Shown here piece after piece: positions 22,472 to 30,441 of a stretch of 54,550 bases of DNA; positions within the stretch are counted from its first letter, which is position 1; each line of letters opens with the position of its first letter. Source of the DNA: an uncultured Mycobacteriaceae bacterium. GTDB taxonomy: Bacteria; Actinomycetota; Actinomycetes; Mycobacteriales; Mycobacteriaceae. The notes beneath the pieces were generated by a model. The model was not told where the DNA came from. It searched no databases and saw only the letters and a list, made by a program, of their open reading frames with translations. The stretch lies in the NCBI GenBank assembly GCA_903927745.1, contig CAIYOH010000199.1, forward strand, positions 1-54,550, in the 5' to 3' direction. Made by a program: the position numbers and the translations under genes.

Positions 22472-23454
22472 CGGTCTACTTCCATGACCCCGACGACCCC
22501 GTGAACGGCGCCGTCGCGGCGATGTTGCGCGACCTCGACGCCGGGTTCCCGCGCGTCGAAACCCTGACCGCCGCCGCGGCCCGCGCCGCGCTCGCCCAAC
22601 GCCGCGTGCCCGCGGCCAACGTCGACGATGTCCGCGGCACCGTCGACACCTCCGTGCCCGGTCCCGACGGCGCGATCGGAGTCCGCGTCTATCACCCCCA
22701 CGGCGACGTGGAGCGCGATCGACCGTGCATCGTGTTCTACCACGGCGGCGGTTTCGTTCTCTGCGACATCGAGTCGCACGACGGCTTCTGCCGGGCCCTG
22801 GCGCGAGGCGGTCAGGCCGTCGTCGTTTCGGTCGGCTACCGCCTCGCCCCCGAGCACCCCGCACCGACGGCCGCGCTCGACTGCTTCGCGGCATTCCGCT
22901 GGGTGATCGAGCACTCGAACGACCTCGGCATCGACCCGCGGCGCACGGCCGTCGCCGGTGACAGCGCCGGCGGCAACCTGGCCGCGGTGACCGCCATCAT
23001 GTGCCGGGAACAACGGGGCTCCGCACCCGCCGCGCAACTCCTGCTGTATCCGGCCATCGATCCCTCGTTCGACACCGACAGCTACCGCCGCTACGCCACC
23101 GGGTACGTCAACACGCGCGCGGCCATGCAGTGGTATTGGAGTCAGTACCTGGGCGGTGAGCAGCTTCCCGAGCCGGCGTATCTGGTGGCGCCCGCCCGCG
23201 CGGACTCCCACGCCGGCTTGCCGCCCGCCGTGATCGTCACCGCCGGCCTGGACCCGCTGCACACCGAGGGCTGCGCCTACGCACGCCGGCTGTCCGAAGC
23301 CGGCGTAGCCGTCGTCCACCGCGACTTTCCCGGCCTCTACCACGGGTTCATGACCAATCCGTCCTTCCCGGCCGGGGCATCGGCGTTGCGCCTGGTCTGT
23401 CGCGACCTGGAGCGGCTGCTTCATCCCTCCCCGATGGGGAGCCCCGCGACGTGA
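22468..23454 (+). CDS. Hormone-sensitive-lipase-family esterase
   Basis: This 328-residue alpha/beta hydrolase carries the HSL oxyanion motif HGGG (near residue 92), the nucleophile Ser166 in GDSAGGN, Asp in VTAGLDPLHTEG, and His in LYHGF. It is cytosolic, with no signal peptide. Such LipH/LipW-type enzymes hydrolyse esters or lactones of small to medium size. Its start overlaps the DUF35 stop and its own stop overlaps the Baeyer-Villiger monooxygenase start (GTGA). Adjacent esterase and Baeyer-Villiger genes are a known pairing: the monooxygenase makes an ester or lactone from a ketone and the esterase opens it. Confidence 0.9.
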   Translation: MTVYFHDPDDPVNGAVAAMLRDLDAGFPRVETLTAAAARAALAQRRVPAANVDDVRGTVDTSVPGPDGAIGVRVYHPHGDVERDRPCIVFYHGGGFVLCDIESHDGFCRALARGGQAVVVSVGYRLAPEHPAPTAALDCFAAFRWVIEHSNDLGIDPRRTAVAGDSAGGNLAAVTAIMCREQRGSAPAAQLLLYPAIDPSFDTDSYRRYATGYVNTRAAMQWYWSQYLGGEQLPEPAYLVAPARADSHAGLPPAVIVTAGLDPLHTEGCAYARRLSEAGVAVVHRDFPGLYHGFMTNPSFPAGASALRLVCRDLERLLHPSPMGSPAT

Positions 23455-25070
23455 CCAGTCACACGCCAGATGTCATCGTCATCGGCGCCGGCTTCGCCGG
23501 GCTGTACGCCGTGCACCGCGCCGACTCCGCGGGGCTGTCCGTCATCGCCATCGAGGCGGCCCCCGATGTGGGCGGCACCTGGTACTGGAACCGTTATCCC
23601 GGAGCGCGCTGCGACGTCGAAAGTGTCGACTACTCCTACTCATTCGACGAAGAGCTGCAGCAAAACTGGACGTGGACCGAGCGCTTCGCGGCGCAACCGG
23701 AGATCCTGGGTTACCTGAATCACGTCGCCGACCGCTTCGATCTGCGCCGCCACTACCGATTCGGCGTCGACGTGGTGGAGGCCGCCTTTAACGGGGCCGG
23801 CTGGCAGGTCCGCGGCCGGGACGCAACGGGCGCGGAGCAGACGTACTCAGCGCCATTCCTGGTGTGCGCCACCGGTTGCCTGTCCGCGGTGAATCGCCCC
23901 GACATCCCGGGCGCCGGCGAATTCGCGGGACAGGTGTACTTCACCGCCGCATGGCCGCGCGAGGATCCCGATCTGCGCGGCAAGCGGGTGGGGCTGATCG
24001 GCACGGGTTCGTCGGGCATCCAGGCGGCTCCGATCATCGCGGGCCAGGCCGACCAACTCGTGGTGTTCCAGCGGTCGGCGAACTACAGCATCCCCATGCC
24101 GAACCACCCGTGGTCGCCCGAGGAGCAGCGGCAGATCCGGGAACGCTATCCCGAACGCCGGCGGCAGTCGGCCTACGCGTCCGCCGGCACACCACATGGC
24201 ACCTACCCCAAGAACGCCGTGGACATCGACCCCTGGGAGCGCACCGATGCCCTGTGGAGGCGCTGGAGGGAGGGCGGTGTCCTGTTCGCCAAGACCTTTC
24301 CCGATCAGAACAACAGCCCGGCGGCCAATGACATCGCCCGGGCGTTCGCCGAGGAGCGAATTCGGGAGATCGTCGACGATCCCGCCGTGGCGGCCGACCT
24401 CATCCCGGGCGACCATCCCATCGGGTCGAAGCGAATCTGCACCGACGCCGGCTACTACGCGACCTTCAACCGCGACAACGTGCAGTTGGTGAACCTGCGC
24501 CGCGAGCCGATCGATGCGATCACCGCAGGGGGCGTGCGAACCATTGACGCCACCTATCCGTGCGACGTGCTGATCTTCGCGACCGGCTTCGACGCCCTGA
24601 CGGGGGCGCTCACCCGTATCGATCCCACGGGGCCCGGGGGAGAGCGGCTACGCGACATCTGGGCAGAGGGCCCCGTGACGTTCCTCGGTCTGATGATCCC
24701 CGGCCTGCCCAACCTGTTCAGCATCAGCGGGCCCGGCAGCCCCTCGGTGCTGGCCAACATGGTGCTGCACGCCGAGGTTCAGATCGACTGGGTGATGGAC
24801 CTGATCCTGGCGGCACGTGAACGCGGCATCGACCAGATCGAACCGCGCGCCGACGCCGCCCGCGCCTGGACCGATCACGTCGCCCATGCCGCCGAGCAGA
24901 CCTTGTTCACCAAAGCCGCGTCGTCGTGGTACCTCGGTGCCAACATCGAGGGAAAGAAGCGCACCTTCATGCCCTACGCCGGCGGATTCGGCACCTACCG
25001 GCGGCACTGCGACGAGGTCGCCCGCTCCGGCTATGTGGGCCTGGTGCTGACCACAGGCACGGGGCACTGA
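23451..25070 (+). CDS. Flavin-containing (Baeyer-Villiger type) monooxygenase
   Basis: This 539-residue protein has an N-terminal FAD Rossmann motif (GAGFAGLYA), the Baeyer-Villiger block GGTWYWNRYPGARCD, an NADPH Rossmann motif (GLIGTGSSGIQ, about residue 183) and the ATGF motif near residue 380. The type I fingerprint FxGxxxHxxxWP appears as FAGQVYFTAAWP, with Phe in place of the usual His. The expected reaction is insertion of oxygen next to a ketone using NADPH and O2. It is coupled to the preceding esterase gene by a 4-base overlap. Substrate size and the effect of the His change are unknown. Confidence 0.88.
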   Translation: MTSHTPDVIVIGAGFAGLYAVHRADSAGLSVIAIEAAPDVGGTWYWNRYPGARCDVESVDYSYSFDEELQQNWTWTERFAAQPEILGYLNHVADRFDLRRHYRFGVDVVEAAFNGAGWQVRGRDATGAEQTYSAPFLVCATGCLSAVNRPDIPGAGEFAGQVYFTAAWPREDPDLRGKRVGLIGTGSSGIQAAPIIAGQADQLVVFQRSANYSIPMPNHPWSPEEQRQIRERYPERRRQSAYASAGTPHGTYPKNAVDIDPWERTDALWRRWREGGVLFAKTFPDQNNSPAANDIARAFAEERIREIVDDPAVAADLIPGDHPIGSKRICTDAGYYATFNRDNVQLVNLRREPIDAITAGGVRTIDATYPCDVLIFATGFDALTGALTRIDPTGPGGERLRDIWAEGPVTFLGLMIPGLPNLFSISGPGSPSVLANMVLHAEVQIDWVMDLILAARERGIDQIEPRADAARAWTDHVAHAAEQTLFTKAASSWYLGANIEGKKRTFMPYAGGFGTYRRHCDEVARSGYVGLVLTTGTGH

Positions 25071-25071
25071 C

Positions 25072-26652
25072 GTGACGGCGGAGACCGTCCAACTGCTGCT
25101 GCGGCAGCGCAGGCACGACGAGACCCCGGCGATCGCCTACGGCGACCGCACATGGACCTGGCGCGAACACCTCGCCGAAGCCGAGGCCGAAGCGGCCGCG
25201 CTGATCACACTCGCCGACCCGGCGCGTCCGTTGCACGTCGGCGCCTTGCTCACCAACTCACCGGCGATGCTGCGCGCCATGGCCGCCGCCGCGCTGGGCG
25301 GCTACGTGCTGTGCGGAATCAACACCACCCGGCGCGGTGCGGCCCTGCTGACCGACGTCCGGCGATCCGCCTGTCAGATACTCCTCGTCGACACCGATCA
25401 CATGCCGTTGCTGGACGGCCTCGATCTCACCGGTGTGCAGGTCCTCGACGTCGACGGGACGCGCTACGCCGACGCGGTGGCCGGGGCGCCGCCACTTCTC
25501 GCCCACCGCGAGGTGACGATCACCGACACCCTGATGATGATCTTCACTTCGGGCACCAGCGGCGATCCCAAGGCCGTGCGGTTCGCCCACGGGATGGCAA
25601 TCATGTGCGGCGCCAGCCTGATCCATCAGTACGACGTCACTGCCGACGACGTCTGCTACCTGGCCATGCCGCTTTTCCACTCCAACGGCATCGCCGCCGG
25701 ATGGGCCGTCGCGATCGGCTGCGGCGCGACCATGGTCCCGGCTCGATTCTCGCCGGCCCGGTTCGGTGACGACGTGCGCCGTCACGGCGTGACATACCTG
25801 AACTACGTCGGCAAGCCCCTGGCGCTCATCCTGGCTACACCCGAGCGGCCGGACGACGCCGACACGACCCTGAGGGTGGCGTTCGGCAACGAGGCCACCG
25901 ATCGCGACATCGACGAGTTCGCCCGGCGCTTCGGCTGCCGGGTGATTGACAGCTTCGGCTCCAGCGAGTTCGCCGTGGTCGTCGTCCGAGAGGACGGCAC
26001 CCCGCCCGGCTCCATCGGCAAGCCCTACCCGGGGGTGAGCATCTACAACCCGACAACTCTGACGGAATGCGCCGTCGCCGAATTCGACGAACACGGCGCG
26101 TTGACCAATGTCGACGACGCGGTCGGCGAACTCGTCAACACCACAGGCGCGGGACCGTTCGCCGGCTACTACAACGACCCGGCCGCCACGGCCGAGCGCC
26201 TCCGGCACGGCATGTACTGGTCGGGCGACCTCGCCTACCGGGACGCCGACGGCTGGATTTACCTGGCCGGACGGACCGCGGACTGGATGCGGGTCGACGG
26301 GGAGAACCTCGCGGCCGGACCGGTCGAACGGATTCTGCAACGGCTGCCGCAGGTCGCCCAGGTCGCGGTCTATCCGGTGCCCGACGACAGCGTCGGCGAC
26401 CAGGTGATGGCCGCCCTGGTTCTCCGGGGCGAAAACCATCTCGAACCCGCCGACTTCGGGGCGTTCCTGAAGTCCCAACCCGATCTGTCGCCGAAGGCGT
26501 GGCCGCGCTACGTACGCATCAACGACGCCCTGCCCACGACGGCGACCAACAAGATCCTCAAGCGCGCGCTGATCGCCGAGGGAGTCAGCGCGCCGGGCGG
26601 CACACTGTGGACGCGCCCGGCGCGAGGCACTGGCTACACCGTTGCAGGCTGA
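25072..26652 (+). CDS. Fatty-acid/steroid CoA ligase (FadD1/FadD17-like)
   Basis: This 526-residue acyl-CoA synthetase of the adenylate-forming family has the P-loop TSGTSGDPKA, DSFGSSEFA (A5-type), YWSGDLAYRDADGW (A7-type), RTADWMRVDGENL (A8-type) and the catalytic Lys in TNKILKR. From memory it resembles M. tuberculosis FadD1 (Rv1750c), a gene of the Rv1747 neighbourhood, more than FadD17. It activates a carboxylate with ATP and CoA so that the upstream dehydrogenases can begin beta-oxidation. The GTG start lies one base after the monooxygenase stop. It is probably the last gene of the operon, its 3' end overlapping the opposite-strand transporter gene by 19 bases. Confidence 0.87.
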   Translation: MTAETVQLLLRQRRHDETPAIAYGDRTWTWREHLAEAEAEAAALITLADPARPLHVGALLTNSPAMLRAMAAAALGGYVLCGINTTRRGAALLTDVRRSACQILLVDTDHMPLLDGLDLTGVQVLDVDGTRYADAVAGAPPLLAHREVTITDTLMMIFTSGTSGDPKAVRFAHGMAIMCGASLIHQYDVTADDVCYLAMPLFHSNGIAAGWAVAIGCGATMVPARFSPARFGDDVRRHGVTYLNYVGKPLALILATPERPDDADTTLRVAFGNEATDRDIDEFARRFGCRVIDSFGSSEFAVVVVREDGTPPGSIGKPYPGVSIYNPTTLTECAVAEFDEHGALTNVDDAVGELVNTTGAGPFAGYYNDPAATAERLRHGMYWSGDLAYRDADGWIYLAGRTADWMRVDGENLAAGPVERILQRLPQVAQVAVYPVPDDSVGDQVMAALVLRGENHLEPADFGAFLKSQPDLSPKAWPRYVRINDALPTTATNKILKRALIAEGVSAPGGTLWTRPARGTGYTVAG

Positions 26653-27482
26653 GTTGGCTCGCCCAACCGCGCCAGCACCAGTGTCGCGGACACCGCGACG
26701 ACAAATCCCACGACAACCACCCAGCCGAGGCCGTCGCGCGCACGGTCACCCAGCCACACGGCGCCCACGACGGCGGGTGCGATCGTTTCACCGATGACCA
26801 TCCCGGCGACAGCGGTGGTCACCGTTCCGCGGTGCAGGGCTGAGGTGAGCAACAGGAACCCTGCAATCCCGCCGGCGGCGGCCGCATAGAGGGCCGGATT
26901 GGTATAAAAGGAACGCTGGCTGGGATCGGTCACCTCGATCAGGCGCACGCCAACCTCGACCACTCCGAAGCCGCTTCCAGCGCCCAGTCCCAGGGCGAGG
27001 GCGCGCGGTCGATCGGGCAGCCGACCCGCGGCGGCGCCGATGAGGAATATCGCGGCGGCAACACCCAACAGCGCCCAGCCGAGCCAGGCTGGGGCACGTC
27101 GAAAGTGTCCCGGTCCCGCTGCGAATGCCAGCGCGACCAAGCTGACGCAGACGATGCCCACCGCCCTCCATTCAGCTGGTGACAGCCGCGACGACAGCAC
27201 CCAGGCGGCCACGACACCGGTGACCGCGATCGAGGCGGCCATCGCCGCGGCGACGACATAGATGGGCACCAGGCGCAGCGCCGCCACCTGTAGCACAAAA
27301 CCGACGCCGTCAAGACTCACACCGACGAGATAGCGCCACTGCCGGGCGGCCCGCACCAAAAGCACCGGGTCGACGCCCGAGCCGCTGCCCGCCTCCACCG
27401 ACCGTGTCGCGGCGGCCTGCAGCACGGATGCCGTGCCGTAACACACCGCGCAGGCCAGGGCCAGCAGGAAGCCGATCAGCAC
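26634..27482 (-). CDS. EamA/DMT-like membrane protein
   Basis: This 282-residue protein has about nine to ten hydrophobic segments in two repeated halves, an N-terminal CAVCYGTASVLQA segment and a C-terminal GETIAPAVVGAVWLGDRARDG block typical of DMT-superfamily proteins in mycobacteria. It may move a small metabolite or act as a membrane accessory protein. The GTG start is at 27482. Its 3' end overlaps the ligase gene end by 19 bases on the opposite strand, so it is not part of that operon. Confidence 0.75.
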   Translation of the reverse strand: MLIGFLLALACAVCYGTASVLQAAATRSVEAGSGSGVDPVLLVRAARQWRYLVGVSLDGVGFVLQVAALRLVPIYVVAAAMAASIAVTGVVAAWVLSSRLSPAEWRAVGIVCVSLVALAFAAGPGHFRRAPAWLGWALLGVAAAIFLIGAAAGRLPDRPRALALGLGAGSGFGVVEVGVRLIEVTDPSQRSFYTNPALYAAAAGGIAGFLLLTSALHRGTVTTAVAGMVIGETIAPAVVGAVWLGDRARDGLGWVVVVGFVVAVSATLVLARLGEPTQPATV

Positions 27483-27603
27483 ACCACAACACTAGGGCCC
27501 ACCAGGGGCGTCCCGCACGCGCTGAGCAACCTGAGAGGCTTCTGTGAGGTTCCTTGGACGCGGGCACGCAGCCCGACGGATCCGAGCTCGCGAAACTATA
27601 GTG

Positions 27604-27933
27604 ATGAGCGTGAGTCACCCGGCGACGAGAGCCACGCCCGCCCTGCGCGGCGCTGCGGCAGTAGTCCTCGCGGTGGCCGGATGGTTCGGTGATGGCGCCG
27701 TGGCGGCGGCGGCGGCCCCGGCAACCACGTCCGCTGCCTCCTCGATCACGGCGCCCGAGCCCCCGCCGCCGGCTCCCGGAGGCGCCCTACCGGTGCGGCC
27801 CGCGGGTGGAGGCGCGTGCATCATCGGCCTCAACTGTGGGTGCATTCGCTACGTCACCTGCCCCGGGTCACACCCCCGTGCTCCTGCCACCAACAGTCAG
27901 CACCGCGCCGCGCCGGCACCGCAGGATCCATAA
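27604..27933 (+). CDS. Small exported Pro/Ala-rich protein with a Cys cluster
   Basis: This 109-residue protein has a signal peptide (hydrophobic ALRGAAAVVLAVAGWFG, likely cleavage in the AAAAAPA region). A Pro/Ala-rich linker follows, then a compact cluster of four cysteines, ACIIGLNCGCIRYVTCPG, and a basic tail. Four closely spaced Cys in an exported protein suggest disulfides or metal binding. I do not recognise the family. It stands alone between the divergent EamA gene and the CoA ligase, starting at ATG 27604. Confidence 0.6.
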   Translation: MSVSHPATRATPALRGAAAVVLAVAGWFGDGAVAAAAAPATTSAASSITAPEPPPPAPGGALPVRPAGGGACIIGLNCGCIRYVTCPGSHPRAPATNSQHRAAPAPQDP

Positions 27934-27986
27934 CCTCACCGCGGCTGCCCCCACGGCGGCGCGGCCGAGTTTCCTATGATCTGACG

Positions 27987-29681
27987 ATGAACGCCGGTGG
28001 GCTGGACGCCTCGTCCTCGCCGGCATTTACCGACGACGAGGTGGCTCGCTTCCACGCCGTCGGGTGGTGGTCGGACACGACGCTGTCGGACGCGGTGCGT
28101 CGGCACGCCGACGAGTCGCCCGACCGTCTCGCCTATGTCGACCACCCAGTCGACCACCCAGTCGACCACCCAGTCGACCACCCAGTCGACCACCCAGTCG
28201 ACCAACCCGGCCTGGCACTGACCTGGCGCGACTTCGATGCGGCCGCCGACGCGCTCGCGGCGCAGCTCGCCGGCCGTGGGGTCGCGTCCGGCGATCGAGT
28301 CGCCGTGTGGCACCGCGACTCCGCCGCCATCCACGTGTTGTTCGTCGCCATCGAAAGGTGCGGCGCCGTCGTCGTCGGGATCGGCGCCCGCGCCGGCATC
28401 CGCGAGGTCGCCGCGATCCTGCGTAGTTCGCGGCCCACGATGTTGATCAGCGACGCACACCGCGGCGACGCTGCGGCGCTGGCCGCCGCGGACCTGCCCG
28501 GGGACCTCCCGGTGAGCACGTCCGGCCTCGGCACGGACGCCGCGCCCCTGTCCCTCGACGGCGGCGGCAAGCCCGGGACACCCGGCGCCGAGTCCCGACT
28601 CGGCCCCGACGACGTCTTCCTCATCAACTCCACCTCGGGAACGACCGGCCTTCCCAAATGCGTTGTCCACACCCAGAACCGTTGGCACTATTTCCACCGG
28701 CAGGCGGTCGCCAACGGGCTGCTGATCCCCGACGACGTCTTTTTGCCGGTCCTTCCCACACCGTTCGGATTCGGCCTGTGGACCAGCCACACCACGCCCA
28801 TCCATCTCGGCGCCACCGCCGTACTCACCGAACGGTTCAGCACCGCGGCGACGTGCGAGGCGATCGCCGCGCACGGCGTCAGCGTTTTGTGCTGCGTCAG
28901 CACGCAATTGACCATGCTGATGGCGGATCCCGCATCCCGCGAGCACGACCTGAGTTCGTTGCGCGTCGTCTTCACCGGCGGGGAAGCGCTGCCGTACCGG
29001 CCCGCCGCTGAGTTCGAGGAACTCACCGGAGCTCGGATCTTGCAGTTCTATGGCTCCAACGAAACCGGGATTCTCAGCGCGACCACGCTGCGCGACTCGC
29101 GTGAACGCCGTTTGCGCACCGCCGGCCGGGTCGTACCGGAAATGGCGGTCCGGCTCTTCGAGGGGGACCGCGACGTCACCGCGACCGGTCGGGGCCAGCC
29201 CGCCTGCCGCGGGCCGGCGACCAGCCTCGGCTATCTCGGGGGAACCGATCACGACGCGTTGTTCACCCCGGACGGCTGGATGCGCATGGGCGATATCTGC
29301 GAACTCGACGCCGACGGCTATCTCACCGTCATGGGCCGCACCTCTGACTTCATCCTGCGGGGCGGCAAGAACATCAGCGCAAGCCAGGTCGAAGACGCCG
29401 TGATGACCCACTCCGCGGTCGCGGTCGCAGCCGCCGTCGCCATGCCCGATCCGGTTTTCGGGGAGAAGGTGTGTCTCTACGCTGAGCTGGTCGACGGGGG
29501 TGCGATCGCCCTGTCCGGGTTGGTCGAACACCTGCTGGCCATGGGATTTTCCAAGGAACTGCTGCCCGAACGACTGATCGTGGTCGACGAACTTCCCCGG
29601 TCCTCCGGGGGCAAGATCGCCAAGGGGCGGCTCAGGGAGGATATTCACAGTCGGATGGAGGTCCACGATGATTGTTCCTGA
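27987..29681 (+). CDS. AMP-dependent acyl-CoA ligase with VDHP repeat insert
   Basis: This 564-residue adenylate-forming ligase contains STSGTTGLPKC (P-loop), FYGSNETG (A5), WMRMGDICELDADGY (A7), GRTSDFILRGGKNIS (A8) and the C-terminal catalytic Lys in SSGGKIAKGR. It resembles cyclohexanecarboxylate-CoA, DhbE- or FadK-type ligases. Residues 51-74 are six copies of VDHP (the last VDQP), where relatives have a short hairpin between two strands. The ATG at 27987 precedes the conserved N-terminal helix. The 3' end overlaps the aldolase start by 14 bases. It probably activates a ring carboxylate or related acid for the genes that follow. Confidence 0.87.
   Translation: MNAGGLDASSSPAFTDDEVARFHAVGWWSDTTLSDAVRRHADESPDRLAYVDHPVDHPVDHPVDHPVDHPVDQPGLALTWRDFDAAADALAAQLAGRGVASGDRVAVWHRDSAAIHVLFVAIERCGAVVVGIGARAGIREVAAILRSSRPTMLISDAHRGDAAALAAADLPGDLPVSTSGLGTDAAPLSLDGGGKPGTPGAESRLGPDDVFLINSTSGTTGLPKCVVHTQNRWHYFHRQAVANGLLIPDDVFLPVLPTPFGFGLWTSHTTPIHLGATAVLTERFSTAATCEAIAAHGVSVLCCVSTQLTMLMADPASREHDLSSLRVVFTGGEALPYRPAAEFEELTGARILQFYGSNETGILSATTLRDSRERRLRTAGRVVPEMAVRLFEGDRDVTATGRGQPACRGPATSLGYLGGTDHDALFTPDGWMRMGDICELDADGYLTVMGRTSDFILRGGKNISASQVEDAVMTHSAVAVAAAVAMPDPVFGEKVCLYAELVDGGAIALSGLVEHLLAMGFSKELLPERLIVVDELPRSSGGKIAKGRLREDIHSRMEVHDDCS
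28137..28208 (+). repeat. 12-bp tandem repeat, six copies, in frame
   Basis: GTCGACCACCCA is repeated five times without change, with a sixth copy ending CAACCC. Each unit encodes VDHP. The lack of any difference among five copies indicates recent slippage. Gains or losses of units would keep the frame and change a surface loop by four residues. Confidence 0.93.
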
Positions 29682-30441
29682 GGCCCGCCGGGGTGGTCTG
29701 GAGGTATGGGCGCCGTCCGCGGTGCCACCGATCGGCGTCGAGTTGTCCCACGAACAGGCGATGGCCGTGGCGTTCCGGCACCTGGCCGCGATCGGGTTCT
29801 CCGAGAACATGGCCGGGCACATCACCTGGCAGCCCGACGGGCAGACGGACATGTTCGTCAATCCGTGGGGGCTGTGGTGGCAGGAGCTCTGCGCCTCGGA
29901 CATCTGTGTGGTCGACCATGCCGCCCGGGTTGTTCGCGGCCGCTGGGACGTCACGCCCGCGATCCACATCCACACCGAGTTGCACCGGGTCCGCGCCGAC
30001 GCGCGGGTGGTCGTCCACAACCACCCTTACTATGTGTGTGTGCTCGCGGCGCTGGGCCGGCTGCCCGACCTGGTGCACCAAACCGGCTCGCTGTTCCTGG
30101 ATGACCTCTGCCTGGTTGAGACCTACGACGGGGAGATCGACACCCCGGCCCGCGCCGCGGAGTTGGCCACCCGGATCGGGGGCGCGAATCTGACGATCCT
30201 GGCCAACCACGGCGTGATCGCAACGGGCCGCAACCTCGCCGAGGCCGTCTACCGGGCGGCGTCGATCGAACGGGTGTGCAGACTGGCTTACGACGTCATG
30301 CTCACCGGCGCGGAGCCGGTGTCGATGAACTGGTCGGACATGGCGGGCATACAGCGGTCGCTCATCGAACGGGCCGCCGACGTGTACTGGGCGGGGGCAG
30401 CACGCATGACCATCAAAGCCGATCCCGAGGTGCTCAGGTGA
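29668..30441 (+). CDS. Class II aldolase/adducin family protein
   Basis: This 257-residue protein of the class II aldolase fold has metal-ligand motifs HIHTELH and HNHPYY and a third His in NHGV. The loop GFSENMAGHITW near residues 42-53 matches the substrate-phosphate or carboxylate region of the family. Members cleave or form C-C bonds or decarboxylate, and many in catabolic clusters have unknown substrates. It starts inside the ligase 3' end (GGAGG upstream) and its stop overlaps the next GTG, so it is co-translated with both neighbours. Confidence 0.87.
   Translation: MIVPEARRGGLEVWAPSAVPPIGVELSHEQAMAVAFRHLAAIGFSENMAGHITWQPDGQTDMFVNPWGLWWQELCASDICVVDHAARVVRGRWDVTPAIHIHTELHRVRADARVVVHNHPYYVCVLAALGRLPDLVHQTGSLFLDDLCLVETYDGEIDTPARAAELATRIGGANLTILANHGVIATGRNLAEAVYRAASIERVCRLAYDVMLTGAEPVSMNWSDMAGIQRSLIERAADVYWAGAARMTIKADPEVLR

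Noticed and set aside
20633..22894. Very long minus-strand open frame (about 750 codons) opposite the hydratase, thiolase and esterase genes
   Set aside because: It is Arg/Pro/Gly/His-rich with no domain, and the plus-strand genes have clear family motifs and coupled starts; high GC content produces such antisense frames.
27936..30020. Long minus-strand open frame opposite the CoA ligase and aldolase
   Set aside because: Composition is that of an antisense shadow, while the plus strand shows all adenylation motifs.
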